Shown here piece by piece: positions 14,104-22,165 of a stretch of 57,763 nt of DNA. The translations under genes were made by a program, and so were the position numbers. Source of the stretch: CAZMRW01 sp964568805 (GTDB taxonomy: Bacteria > Pseudomonadota > Gammaproteobacteria > Methylococcales > Methylomonadaceae); the NCBI GenBank assembly GCA_964568805.1, contig CAZMRW010000014.1, forward strand, positions 1 through 57,763, read 5' to 3'. The notes below the pieces were generated by a model. The model was given only the letters and a program-made list of their open reading frames with translations. It did no database searches and had not been told where the DNA came from. Position 1 is the stretch's first letter. The number at the start of each line of letters is the position of its first letter.

Positions 14104-14280
14104 ATGAGACGGGCGTTGTTATATCTGTTCGGTCTCGCCGTGTATGCGGCGCGTGAAATCTGTTGGGCGTTGCCGCCTGTCAATCGGCTGCTGGCCGGTT
14201 TGCTGTGGCTGCTTCCCCCGCGCTGGATTGAGTCGTTGATGCGCCTCGATCTTAAAGCGCAAATGACGTTCCATTATTGA
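14104..14280 (+). CDS. 58-residue membrane-associated late protein
   Basis: A short frame (MRRALLYLFGLAVYAAREIC...) that follows an AGGGGGT ribosome-binding site and ends 10 bases before the next gene. The N-terminal 20 residues form a hydrophobic helix after two arginines; a second hydrophobic stretch (RLLAGLLWLLPPRWIESL) follows. It opens the rightward late operon. It may belong with the holin-like protein that follows, although no family match is known. Confidence 0.55.
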   Translation: MRRALLYLFGLAVYAAREICWALPPVNRLLAGLLWLLPPRWIESLMRLDLKAQMTFHY

Positions 14281-14290
14281 CGGAGGCTTT

Positions 14291-14509
14291 ATGACCGGCT
14301 GGAAAACCAAAAGCGCGGCCTTTCTCTCGATCCTGTACGGTCTCGCCGGCTGGGCGCTGGGCCTGCACGATATGGATACAGGCATGCAATTCACCATCAA
14401 CGGCATGGCGCTCCTGGGCGTCGGCCACAAAATCGAAAAAGCGGGAGCCGCCTATGAAAACGCCACGACTGATCCTATTGACGACGTTGTGCGCCGCAAT
14501 CATCGTTGA
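14291..14509 (+). CDS. small holin-like membrane protein
   Basis: A 72-residue protein with hydrophobic stretches near residues 8-25 (SAAFLSILYGLAGWALGL) and 35-45 (TINGMALLGVGHKI) and a charged C-terminus. Size and layout resemble small phage holins, and a CGGAGG ribosome-binding site precedes the start. The next gene, a lipoprotein, starts inside its 3' end in another frame. Holin function is inferred from form and position only. Confidence 0.55.
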   Translation: MTGWKTKSAAFLSILYGLAGWALGLHDMDTGMQFTINGMALLGVGHKIEKAGAAYENATTDPIDDVVRRNHR

Positions 14510-14723
14510 AGGCTGCGTCTCGCTGCCGGCGCCGGCGGCCGCCGCCACGCCGGTCGTTGCCAAATCGTTTTGCGATGCGGTGCCTGTGCCGGCGCCGTTC
14601 CCGAAAAAGGCCCGCATCGACATCAGCGAGGAGCGGATTTTACACGATGACGGCGGCCTGACGGTGTTGCGGGAATATGCCGCCACGCGCGAAGCATTGC
14701 AGGCGGCCTGCGGAAAGCCATGA
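14454..14723 (+). CDS. lipoprotein overlapping holin-like gene (possible o-spanin)
   Basis: An 89-residue lipoprotein: signal peptide MKTPRLILLTTLCAAIIVEGC, lipobox VEGC, lipidated Cys21. The next part is P/A-rich (SLPAPAAAATPVV), like an Rz1-type outer-membrane spanin, and a second Cys lies near 40. It overlaps the previous gene by 56 bases in another frame, an arrangement common among spanin genes. The C-terminal half is helical (TVLREYAATREALQAACGKP). Spanin role is inferred. Confidence 0.6.
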   Translation: MKTPRLILLTTLCAAIIVEGCVSLPAPAAAATPVVAKSFCDAVPVPAPFPKKARIDISEERILHDDGGLTVLREYAATREALQAACGKP

Positions 14724-14815
14724 TTGTTTTTTTTGTTGTCGGAACCGGAGTGATTTATTTATGAACATGGCCGCTATTGAACTCTCATTGATAACCGGAC
14801 CCTGTCTTTGCGCTG

Positions 14816-15106
14816 ATGACCCGCCACTTTCTCAACACCATCATTCTGATCGCCCGCCTGCGCTTCGATCCGGAAATTGTTTACCGGATGCCGTTCCCCG
14901 GCTGCCTGGCGCGGTTAAAGCTGGAATCGGTCGGCGGCTATTTCCGGATCGAACTGCACGACGCCCTGGCGGACAGCGCCCGGGAGAACCTGCAAAAAGG
15001 CGATCTGGTGCGCCTGGAAGGGCGCCTGCTGCCTACCGCGCTGGGCTACGCCGAGTTCAACGCCCGAGAAATCACCTGGCGCACATTAACCAAACTGGAG
15101 CAATGA
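14816..15106 (+). CDS. small protein with OB-fold-like pattern
   Basis: A 96-residue protein. The C-terminal two thirds alternate strands in a pattern like a small OB fold (ARLKLESVGGYFRIELHDAL, then LQKGDLVRLEGRLLPT, then YAEFNAREITWRTL). This resembles single-stranded-DNA-binding folds but I see no specific motif. The start has no strong ribosome-binding site, so an upstream start cannot be excluded. It ends two bases before the next small lipoprotein gene. Confidence 0.5.
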   Translation: MTRHFLNTIILIARLRFDPEIVYRMPFPGCLARLKLESVGGYFRIELHDALADSARENLQKGDLVRLEGRLLPTALGYAEFNAREITWRTLTKLEQ

Positions 15107-15107
15107 C

Positions 15108-15266
15108 ATGACCGGCTGGCCGTCCATCGTTTACGGCGTCATCTGGTCTCTGCTGGCGCTGGCCGGATGTTCAACGCCGTGCCGGCCGCGGCTGGATTAC
15201 ATCGGCGACTACCGGCAGCTGCCCACGGCCTATCAATTTCAGCCGGGGATCGTTTGTGTATATTAA
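15108..15266 (+). CDS. 52-residue lipoprotein (possible Rz1-like spanin)
   Basis: A short frame with a signal peptide ending in lipobox LAGC (MTGWPSIVYGVIWSLLALAG then Cys21) and a mature part of only ~32 residues (STPCRPRLDYIGDYRQLPTA...). It starts directly after the preceding gene stop. Small proline- and aromatic-rich lipoproteins of this size in a late operon are typical of outer-membrane spanins. A matching inner-membrane Rz was not identified; the following DUF2730 protein has the right topology but a different family. Confidence 0.55.
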   Translation: MTGWPSIVYGVIWSLLALAGCSTPCRPRLDYIGDYRQLPTAYQFQPGIVCVY

Positions 15267-15311
15267 TTCATTTCCATTAATTCACGGCGGACCGCTGTTT
15301 CAGGAGGCGAC

Positions 15312-15662
15312 ATGGAGCCGGAAGTGATTCGCAACTGGCTGATGGCGGTCAACATGCTGGTCTCGGGCCTGGTGTTTTTGTTTGTCTTTATCGACCGGCG
15401 CCACCGGGTCAGCGCCGACAGCATCGCCAAGCTGGATGACAAGATCGACGCCAGACTGGAAAACTACAACGCCTGGCTGGTCCAGCTTTCGGGCGATATT
15501 CTTAAAACCCCGTCGGCTAACGACGTTGTGCGCCTGCACGACCGTATCGACGACATCCATCGGGACACCCAGCAAACCAATCTGATGATCGGCAAACTGA
15601 TGGGCCAGATCGATGAAATCAGCAATTCCAGACGGAGACGCAGCGACTATGAACAAACATGA
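15312..15662 (+). CDS. DUF2730 family protein (Mu gp25-like)
   Basis: A 116-residue protein with one N-terminal membrane helix (WLMAVNMLVSGLVFLFVFI, residues 9-27) and a long helical coiled-coil tail (SIAKLDDKIDARLENYNAWL ... VVRLHDRIDDIHRDTQQTNL). This layout and its place just ahead of the gp26/gp27/gp28-like genes match DUF2730 of Mu-like phages. An AGGAGG ribosome-binding site precedes the ATG. Its role is not known; it has the topology of an inner-membrane spanin. Confidence 0.78.
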   Translation: MEPEVIRNWLMAVNMLVSGLVFLFVFIDRRHRVSADSIAKLDDKIDARLENYNAWLVQLSGDILKTPSANDVVRLHDRIDDIHRDTQQTNLMIGKLMGQIDEISNSRRRRSDYEQT

Positions 15663-15936
15663 ACAGGAACAGCGCCGGCTGACGATTCTGCAATTACTGG
15701 CCAAAGACCATGATTACAGCATCAACGACAGCCTGCTGCAGCAGTTGCTCGGCCAACTCGGGCATGGCGTGGCGATGTCGGTCGTGCACGCCGACCTGGC
15801 CTGGCTGGCGCAATTGGGCTTATTGGCGACCAACGAGCTGCCGGGCTGCACCATTGCGATTCTGTGCAATGACGGGGTGGACGTAGCCAAGGGCGTCGCC
15901 GTGGTGCCGGGCATCGCCCGGCCGAGGCCGGAATAA
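15649..15936 (+). CDS. Mu gp26-like winged-helix phage protein
   Basis: A 95-residue protein with the pattern of the VpaChn25_0724/Mu gp26 family: RRLTILQLLAKDHDYSINDS, LLQQLLGQLGHGVAMSVVHA, DLAWLAQLGLLATNELPGCT and the conserved end GVAVVPGIARPRPE. It has an ArsR-like winged-helix look. The ATG lies inside the end of the DUF2730 gene, and the stop touches the next ATG. Early in the head module, presumably a packaging or regulatory accessory. Confidence 0.8.
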   Translation: MNKHEQEQRRLTILQLLAKDHDYSINDSLLQQLLGQLGHGVAMSVVHADLAWLAQLGLLATNELPGCTIAILCNDGVDVAKGVAVVPGIARPRPE

Positions 15937-16478
15937 TGGGCAAACCGTCCAGCATCGCCACCCTGCCGGCGGACATCCTGGAGCAGCTGCAGGCGCTGCT
16001 GCGCGATCCCCGCTGCACGCAACTCGACGCCACCAAACGCATCAATGCGATTCTGGCCGAACAGGGCGAACCGCCGCTCAGCAAGTCGGCAGTCAACCGC
16101 TACTCGCTGAAAATGGACCGGATCGGCGCCAAGCTGCAACAAAGCCGCGCGATCGCCGATATGTGGATCGGCAAGCTGGGCAGCGAGCCGGCCGGACAAA
16201 CGGGCAAACTCTTGAACGAAGTGGTGCGCAATCTGGCGTTCGATGCGGCGATGCACATGGCCGAAGACGAAGAGCCGGCGCATCCGGGCGCGATCAAGGA
16301 GCTGGCGATCGCCATCGAGAAACTGGAGAACGCCGCCAGCAAGAACGAGCAGCGCGATGCGTTGATCCGCAAGCAGGCGCGCGAGGAAGCCGCGGCCGAG
16401 TTGACCCAAGAACTCAAAAACGACGGCATCAGCGAAGAGCTGGAGACCGCTATCAAACGCATCTTGCTCGGTAAATAA
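15936..16478 (+). CDS. DUF3486 small terminase subunit (Mu gp27-like)
   Basis: A 180-residue helical protein of the DUF3486 family, the putative small terminase that recognises phage DNA for headful packaging. Visible marks are SSIATLPADILEQLQALLRD, then the HTH-like SKSAVNRYSLKMDRIGAKLQ and a long C-terminal helical part. It begins at the last base of the previous stop and its stop overlaps the ATG of the large terminase, as in Mu. Confidence 0.86.
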   Translation: MGKPSSIATLPADILEQLQALLRDPRCTQLDATKRINAILAEQGEPPLSKSAVNRYSLKMDRIGAKLQQSRAIADMWIGKLGSEPAGQTGKLLNEVVRNLAFDAAMHMAEDEEPAHPGAIKELAIAIEKLENAASKNEQRDALIRKQAREEAAAELTQELKNDGISEELETAIKRILLGK

Positions 16479-18025
16479 TGGCTATTGTCGAAGAACTTAA
16501 AACTAGCGACTATTTCCCCGAGAACGAACCGGTGCTGCTGGGCTACCAGGCGCGCTGGTTCGAAGACGAAGCGGAGGTAAAAATTGCTGAAAAATCTCGT
16601 CGTACTGGCCTTACTTGGGCTGAGGCCGCCAGTAATGTCATCACCGCCGCCAAGCCAAAGAGGCGCGGTGGCCGCAATGTATTCTACGTTGGCTCCCGTC
16701 AAGAAATGGCGCTGGAGTACATCGCTGCCTGTGGTTTATTTAGTAAGGCTTTCAATCAACTTGCCGGTGCTGTGTCTGAAGGCATCTTTAAAGACCTGGA
16801 CGGCAGCAAGGAAATCCTTACCTACACGATCCGTTTCCCAAATTCCGGCTTCAAGATCACGGCCCTCAGCTCGCGCCCCTCCAACCTGCGCGGCATGCAG
16901 GGTGATGTGGTCATTGACGAAGCCGCGTTCCACGATTCGCTGCACGAGCTGTTGAAGGCCGCGATGGCTTTGACGATGTGGGGCGCGCGGGTGCGCATTA
17001 TCAGCACCCATAACGGCGTCGACAATGAATATAACCAGTATGTACAGGACGCTCGTGCAGGCCGGAAACCCTATAGCGTCCACCGCATCACCCTGGATGA
17101 CGCGCTCAAGGACGGCGTTTTCAAGCGCATCTGCTATGTGACTGGGCAACCATGGAGCCCGGAGGCGGAAGCCGCCTGGCGCGCCAAGACCATGGCGAAC
17201 GCCCCCAGCAAAGAGGCCGCCGACGAAGAATATTTCTGCATCCCGTCGCAATCGGGCGGCGCCGCATTGAGCCGGGTGTTGATCGAAAGCCGCATGGACA
17301 AGCGCTATCCGGTGCTGCGGCTGACCAAGGACAACAGTTTCAACGAATGGCCGGAGCAGCTGCGCCAGGCCGAAATCAAGGATTGGTGTGATGAAAATTT
17401 ATTGCCGCTGCTGAAAATGCTCGACGCCAAATGCCAACACGCGTTCGGCGAAGACTTCGGCCGGCTCGGCGATTTGACCGTGATCGATCCGATCGCGATC
17501 CAGCCGAACCTGGACCGCGTGGTGCCGTTTAGCGTAGAACTGCGCAACATCCCGTTCAAACAACAAGAACAGGTGCTGTTTTACCTCGTGGACCGCCTGC
17601 CGAGATTGGCGGGCGGCGCGCTGGACGCCGGAGGCAACGGCATGTATCTGGCCGAAGTGGCCCGGCACCGCTACGGTTCCGGGCGTATCCAGGAAGTCAA
17701 ATTGTCCGACAGCTGGTATCTGGAGAACATGCCCAAGTTTAAGGCCGCCTTCGAAGACGGCAAGCTGTGGATCCCGGCCGACAACGACCAACTGAACGAT
17801 TTGCGCGCCCTGCAAGTGATCAACGGCATCATCAAACTGCCCAAGGCCAAAACCGAAACCGGCGCCAATCAACGCCACGGCGACAGCGCCATCTCGAAAG
17901 CCCTGGCCTATTTCGCCACCCTGCAAAATTATAACGTGATCGAGTACACCCCCATGCCCAGCAAAGACAGCCGCTGGAATAACGAAGACGCGGAGTCCGC
18001 ATTTGCGCCGGACGGAGCCTGGTAG
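16478..18025 (+). CDS. large terminase subunit (Mu gp28-like)
   Basis: A 515-residue packaging motor. The ATPase part has the deviant Walker A KSRRTGLTWAEA at residues ~39-50 and Walker B DVVIDEAAF at 143-151, and STHNG near 180 resembles the coupling motif. The nuclease part begins around FGEDFGRLGDLTVIDP and continues with ALDAGGNGMYLAEVARHRYG. It cuts concatemeric or transposed DNA and pumps it into proheads. Its ATG overlaps the stop of the small subunit. Length fits Mu gp28 (551) and relatives. Confidence 0.93.
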   Translation: MAIVEELKTSDYFPENEPVLLGYQARWFEDEAEVKIAEKSRRTGLTWAEAASNVITAAKPKRRGGRNVFYVGSRQEMALEYIAACGLFSKAFNQLAGAVSEGIFKDLDGSKEILTYTIRFPNSGFKITALSSRPSNLRGMQGDVVIDEAAFHDSLHELLKAAMALTMWGARVRIISTHNGVDNEYNQYVQDARAGRKPYSVHRITLDDALKDGVFKRICYVTGQPWSPEAEAAWRAKTMANAPSKEAADEEYFCIPSQSGGAALSRVLIESRMDKRYPVLRLTKDNSFNEWPEQLRQAEIKDWCDENLLPLLKMLDAKCQHAFGEDFGRLGDLTVIDPIAIQPNLDRVVPFSVELRNIPFKQQEQVLFYLVDRLPRLAGGALDAGGNGMYLAEVARHRYGSGRIQEVKLSDSWYLENMPKFKAAFEDGKLWIPADNDQLNDLRALQVINGIIKLPKAKTETGANQRHGDSAISKALAYFATLQNYNVIEYTPMPSKDSRWNNEDAESAFAPDGAW

Positions 18026-18027
18026 AC

Positions 18028-19671
18028 ATGAATATTTTCGACTGGTTTAAACGTGAGATAAACCCGGCCGCGGTCAAGGCCCAGCAGACGGACCAGCCGC
18101 GCGCGGCCGCGCTGCACCGCGAGTTTGAGAACCATCCGGCCCGCGGCCTGACGCCGGCGCGCCTGGCGCAAATCTTCCTGGCCGCCGAACAGGGCGACCT
18201 GACCGCCCAAGCCGAGCTGTTTCACGATATGGAAGAAAAAGACACGCACATCGGCTCGGAACTGTGGAAAAGGAAAATGGCGGTGAAGAAAGTCGACTGG
18301 ATGCTGGAGCCGCCGCGCAATCCGTCAGCCCAGGAGAAGAAAAACACCCTACTCCTGGAAGAACTGATCCGCGACGAACTGGATGTCGGTGCGATCCGCT
18401 TCGACGCGCTCGATGCGATCGGCCACGGCTACAGCTGCCTGGAACTGGGCTGGAGCCGCACCAAGTCTGGCTATTGGCTGCCGCGCCAGATCGAGCATCG
18501 GCCGCCGAGCTGGTTTACCGTGCCGCAGGCCGACCGCAACACCCTGCACCTGCGCACCGCCGCCACGATCGACGGTGAGCCGCTGCAGCCCTGGGGCTGG
18601 ATCGTGCATCAGCACAAATCCCGTTCCGGCTATTTGCCGCGCGCGGGTTTACACCGTTCATTAGCCTGGCCGTTTCTGTTCAAAAACTACAGTGTCCGCG
18701 ATTTGGCCGAGTTTCTGGAGATTTACGGCCTGCCGATCCGACTGGGCAAATACCCGGCCGGCTCCGGCGAGGACGAGAAAAGCGCCTTGATGAATAGTTT
18801 GTTGAATATCGGCCATCACGCGGCCGGCATCATCCCCGAATCGATGCAGATCGAACTGCAGCAGGTGATGGCGGGCGGCAACGCCGAATCGTTCAAGGTG
18901 ATGATCGACTGGTGCGAAGGCGCCGTCTCCAAAGCCGTGCTCGGCGCGACTCTGACCAGCGGCACCGCCGCCAACGGCAACCGGGCGCTCGGCGAAGTCC
19001 ATAACGAAGTGCGACTGGACATCCGTGATGATGACGCCGCCCAGCTGGATCAGACGCTCGGCACCTTCCTGGTTTACCCGATCGCGATGCTGAACGGCCT
19101 GTTCGATGATGACCGCTCGCCCGGTTTTAAAAGCGACACGCAGGAACCGGAGGATCTGTCGCTGTATGCGGAGGCGCTGCCCAAACTGATAGGGATCGGC
19201 ATGCGCATCCCGGCGGCCTGGCCAAACCAGAAACTCAGAATCCCTGAACCCCAGGGCGATGAGCCGATCTTGCAGGCCGCGCCGCAGGCTCAGCCACTGA
19301 ATACCAGCGGGGGGAAGGGCCCCGATACCACAACGGCCGCCATGGCGGCCTTGGCGGCAAGTGCTGCGGGGGCGGTGGACAATCCGCCCCCGTCCGCCGG
19401 CGATCCCACGCCGGTCACCGCGCAAACCGAACAATTGACCGCCGAAGCCGGCGACGCGCTGAAGGGCCTGGTCGATGCAATCCGCGCCAAGGTCGAGGCC
19501 GCCGACAGCTTCGCCGCGCTGCGCGATGATCTGCTCGACAGTTACGCGGAACTGGATAGCGGCGAATTGACGCGGATCATGGCGCTGGCGTTTGCCGCGG
19601 CCGATTTGTCAGGCCGCTACGACGTGATGCAGACGACGGCAAGGAGGCCGGAGGTAAGGCGCCAACAGTAG
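18028..19671 (+). CDS. DUF935 portal protein (Mu gp29-like)
   Basis: A 547-residue portal protein. Family marks include LAQIFLAAEQGDLTAQAELF, HDMEEKDTHIGSELWKRKMA and the central KNYSVRDLAEFLEIYGLPIR, then LTSGTAANGNRALGEVHNEV. The C-terminal 130 residues contain a low-complexity A/P/T linker (near 420-475) before a helical end. It forms the DNA gate at a capsid vertex. It starts two bases past the terminase stop. The last residues TTARRPEVRRQQ differ from the usual end, which may mark a rearranged 3' boundary before the inserted segment 19,672-20,336. Confidence 0.92.
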   Translation: MNIFDWFKREINPAAVKAQQTDQPRAAALHREFENHPARGLTPARLAQIFLAAEQGDLTAQAELFHDMEEKDTHIGSELWKRKMAVKKVDWMLEPPRNPSAQEKKNTLLLEELIRDELDVGAIRFDALDAIGHGYSCLELGWSRTKSGYWLPRQIEHRPPSWFTVPQADRNTLHLRTAATIDGEPLQPWGWIVHQHKSRSGYLPRAGLHRSLAWPFLFKNYSVRDLAEFLEIYGLPIRLGKYPAGSGEDEKSALMNSLLNIGHHAAGIIPESMQIELQQVMAGGNAESFKVMIDWCEGAVSKAVLGATLTSGTAANGNRALGEVHNEVRLDIRDDDAAQLDQTLGTFLVYPIAMLNGLFDDDRSPGFKSDTQEPEDLSLYAEALPKLIGIGMRIPAAWPNQKLRIPEPQGDEPILQAAPQAQPLNTSGGKGPDTTTAAMAALAASAAGAVDNPPPSAGDPTPVTAQTEQLTAEAGDALKGLVDAIRAKVEAADSFAALRDDLLDSYAELDSGELTRIMALAFAAADLSGRYDVMQTTARRPEVRRQQ

Positions 19672-19787
19672 GCGCTCCAGGCGACTCAGGAGCAGTTTGC
19701 CGAAGGAATGACGAGAAACCCCTTAAAGCGCCGTTTAAGCGACTATCGGCCTTTTAAGCTGTACTGCATCGAGAAAAATGATTTACC

Positions 19788-19811
19788 GCGTTTATAAACG
19801 TTTATAAACGC
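19788..19811. terminator. 24-bp perfect palindrome with T-run
   Basis: A perfect 24-bp inverted repeat made of two GTTTATAAAC-type units lies in the gap after the portal gene and is followed by CTTTTTG. The possible hairpin (10-bp stem, ACGT loop) plus T-run looks like a Rho-independent terminator, though the stem is AT-rich. It may also be a protein-binding site. Its place inside the late operon is odd. Confidence 0.5.
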
Positions 19812-19841
19812 CTTTTTGAACCTAAATAGCAGGCTAGACCG

Positions 19842-19916
19842 ATGAGCAAATCCAACACCTTTGAAAATTCCCTTTTCCCGCGTATTAAAACCACCTCCAC
19901 GATTACTGAGGATTAG
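19842..19916 (+). CDS. 24-residue remnant of a phage protein
   Basis: A tiny frame MSKSNTFENSLFPRIKTTST then ITED. The start MSKSNTFEN resembles the N-terminus of a family of phage tail-fibre-region proteins that are normally ~150 residues long, so this may be the 5' remnant of a decayed gene. It sits between the palindrome and the next gene. Translation is uncertain. Confidence 0.35.
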   Translation: MSKSNTFENSLFPRIKTTSTITED

Positions 19917-19919
19917 GCC

Positions 19920-20333
19920 GTGCGCATCGTCAGTTCGATCATCTATAACGAAACCGTTGACCCTAACACAGGCAATCGAACCATTACCGAACATCATACC
20001 TACGATAACGGGCAGGTGTTTCCGGCAGTTTATATTGCTGGTCCTGCATGGGATACTGAATGGATTATGACGACACGCGCGGCCAACATGAATGCCGAGT
20101 TTGAACGGCGCGAATACGAACTCGCCGAGGCAAACAACTTTGAACTGCCGTTGACGCCGCTGGATGTTCAGAAGCGAATCACGCCTGATGAGTGGGCAGC
20201 ATTTATGACGCTGACCAGTAACGAGGCTAAATATTTTCAAGCAATTTTCAGCAATTCGGCCTATGCGATACATCGCAATGATCCATTGACCCTGGCCGGA
20301 AAACTTTGTTGTAAACATTCGGGCGGAGCCTAG
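19920..20333 (+). CDS. accessory protein inserted between portal and MuF
   Basis: A 137-residue protein beginning at GTG (MRIVSSIIYNETVDPNTGNR...). The first ~50 residues are strand-rich with Y, T and N (TITEHHTYDNGQVFPAVYIA), as in phage tail-fibre-associated small proteins. The rest is helical (NMNAEFERREYELAEANNFE). Mu-like phages normally have the portal and MuF genes next to each other, so this gene is an insertion. Lower GC than its neighbours supports acquisition. Function unknown. Confidence 0.6.
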   Translation: MRIVSSIIYNETVDPNTGNRTITEHHTYDNGQVFPAVYIAGPAWDTEWIMTTRAANMNAEFERREYELAEANNFELPLTPLDVQKRITPDEWAAFMTLTSNEAKYFQAIFSNSAYAIHRNDPLTLAGKLCCKHSGGA

Positions 20334-20336
20334 CTG

Positions 20337-21575
20337 ATGCCGTTGAAAATAGGCCCTGATGACGTCGGTTTTACGCCCCCCGGGGATGGGGGAAGTGCCG
20401 GCGTTGCCGGGAGCAATGCCAGTACGCCCCCCGGGGATGGGGGTCGTGGCAAGTTCAACAAGCCGTTCAAGGAACAGCTCGATTTCTTCCGCCAAAAGCT
20501 CAACCTGCCCAGCGAACATTACGACGATATCATCCAGTCCGGTCACGATCGCGCCTTCATCGTCGCCGGCGCGATGAAGGCCGATCTGGTCCAGGATTTT
20601 CGGAGCGCCATTGATCGTGTCGTAGCCGAAGGCAAATCCATTCAATGGTTCCGCGAGCATTTCGACGAGATTGTCGACCGCCACGGCTGGCACGGCTGGA
20701 CCGGTGAGGATACAGCCGATGGGCGCGACTGGCGCACCCGGATCATCTACAAAACCAATCTGGCCGCCAGTTACGCCGCCGGCCGCTATCAGCAACTGAC
20801 CGACCCGACCCTGCTGAAACGCCTACCCTACTGGAAATATATCCACAATGACACGGTGACCCATCCGCGCCCCTTGCATGTGGCCTGGTCCGGCCTGGTG
20901 CTGAAACACGACAACCCCTGGTGGCAAACGCATTTTCCGCCCAATGGCTGGGGCTGCCGCTGCCGGATTACCGCCGTCGCCGCCTCGGAGTACCAGGGCG
21001 CCAGCGCGCCGGATAACGGCGACTGGGTCAAGGAAGACCGCATCGGGCAGCAGCATGTTATCCCCAACGGCATCGATTACGGCTGGGACTACACGCCCGG
21101 CCGTGCGAATGCTGAACTGCTCCGGCAGGTCGTCGACAAACAGGAGAGCGCGGATTGGCGGCTGGCGCGGGCGAATGTCGCGGAATTGGTCGGCGGCGCG
21201 GTATTCACGCGGTTTTTGAACGGGCAATTGGCGGGCGAATTTCCGGTCGCGGTGCTGGACGACGCCGAGAAAGCCCTGCTGGGGTCAGAGGCGAGCGTGG
21301 TGCTGATGTCGCAAGCGTCCGTAGCGGATCATCTGGATAAACATCCGGAAATCACCGCCGACGATTACCGGCAGGTGCAACAGATTATCGACCAGGGCGA
21401 GGTTTACCAGCAGAACGATGAACGCGTGATTTATCTGTGGCTGGGCGGCGAATTGTATCGGGCGGCGCTGAAGCGCACGCAGGACAGGTTGAAAAACTAT
21501 TTTTTGACGCTGTTCAAGACGACGGACAAAAAAGCCGACGCCGAAGTCAGGAAAAAGTACAAGCGGATTCGATGA
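20337..21575 (+). CDS. MuF head morphogenesis protein with nuclease-like C-terminus
   Basis: A 412-residue protein. The N-terminus has two copies of TPPGDGG encoded by a direct repeat. Residues ~50-260 are the MuF (gpF/SPP1 gp7) domain with the hallmark HNDTVTHPRPLHVAWSGLVL and NGWGCRCRITAVAASEYQGA. Residues ~320-409 resemble the PBECR (Barnase/EndoU/ColicinE5-like) nuclease domains fused to some MuF proteins: LMSQASVADHLDKHPEITAD with His336, DYRQVQQIIDQGEVYQQNDE and LYRAALKRTQDRLKNYFLTL. MuF enters the capsid in a few copies, so this domain could be delivered into the next host cell. The nuclease call is motif-based. Confidence 0.88.
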   Translation: MPLKIGPDDVGFTPPGDGGSAGVAGSNASTPPGDGGRGKFNKPFKEQLDFFRQKLNLPSEHYDDIIQSGHDRAFIVAGAMKADLVQDFRSAIDRVVAEGKSIQWFREHFDEIVDRHGWHGWTGEDTADGRDWRTRIIYKTNLAASYAAGRYQQLTDPTLLKRLPYWKYIHNDTVTHPRPLHVAWSGLVLKHDNPWWQTHFPPNGWGCRCRITAVAASEYQGASAPDNGDWVKEDRIGQQHVIPNGIDYGWDYTPGRANAELLRQVVDKQESADWRLARANVAELVGGAVFTRFLNGQLAGEFPVAVLDDAEKALLGSEASVVLMSQASVADHLDKHPEITADDYRQVQQIIDQGEVYQQNDERVIYLWLGGELYRAALKRTQDRLKNYFLTLFKTTDKKADAEVRKKYKRIR

Positions 21576-21653
21576 CCCACCGCCGGGGAGCCGCCCCGGC
21601 TAGACCTCATCTTCGCCGAAGCGAAGGGTACGGCAGGCTGCCGTGTCGGTGGG
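21576..21653. repeat. multi-hairpin palindromic element
   Basis: The element starts directly after the MuF stop codon. Outer arms CCCACCG (21576) and CGGTGGG (21647) enclose three smaller hairpins: CCGGGG/CCCCGG, CTTCGC/GCGAAG with a CGAA loop, and ACGGCAG/CTGCCGT. Such composite palindromes are typical of REP/BIME-type host repeats. It lies in the 143-base gap before the gpG gene. Confidence 0.65.
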
Positions 21654-21718
21654 CGATTGGTAAGATACGCCGGGCGGCGGTAAAGTTCAAGCAACGTAAA
21701 AGTAAATGAGGCGGGGGC

Positions 21719-22165
21719 ATGGCGGAAATTGAAATCGACGACGAAGAAATCAGGCGGGCATTGCGGAATTTGCAAGCCGCCGCGAGCGACATGTCGCCGG
21801 CGCTGAAAGAAATCGGCGAGCGGTTGACCGAATCGACCAAGCGCCGCTTCGGAACTACCACCGGTCCGGACGGCAACCTCTGGCCGCTGAACTCGCCGGT
21901 GACATTGCAGTACAAGGAGGGCAATCGGCCGCTGACCGGCGAAACCGGCGCGCTGATGGATACTATCCGTTGGCAACTCCAGGGCGATGACGCCGTCGAG
22001 ATCGGCAGCCCGAGGGGATACGCCGCCATGCAGCAATTCGGCGGCGCCAAAGCTGAATTTCCGCATCTGTGGGGCGATATCCCGGCGCGGCCGTTTTTGG
22101 GCGTCTCCGACGACGACAGAGACACGATGCTGGACATCATCCAGGCGCACATCGAGGATGCGTAG
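21719..22165 (+). CDS. virion morphogenesis protein (Mu gpG-like)
   Basis: A 148-residue protein of the phage virion morphogenesis family: IDDEEIRRALRNLQAAASDM, then LKEIGERLTESTKRRFGTTT, PDGNLWPLNSPVTLQYKEGN and the conserved end IPARPFLGVSDDDRDTMLDI. In Mu gpG acts in tail/head completion. The GGCGGGGGC stretch before the ATG may serve as ribosome-binding site. The TAG stop touches the first base of a 163-bp palindromic repeat element. Confidence 0.85.
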   Translation: MAEIEIDDEEIRRALRNLQAAASDMSPALKEIGERLTESTKRRFGTTTGPDGNLWPLNSPVTLQYKEGNRPLTGETGALMDTIRWQLQGDDAVEIGSPRGYAAMQQFGGAKAEFPHLWGDIPARPFLGVSDDDRDTMLDIIQAHIEDA

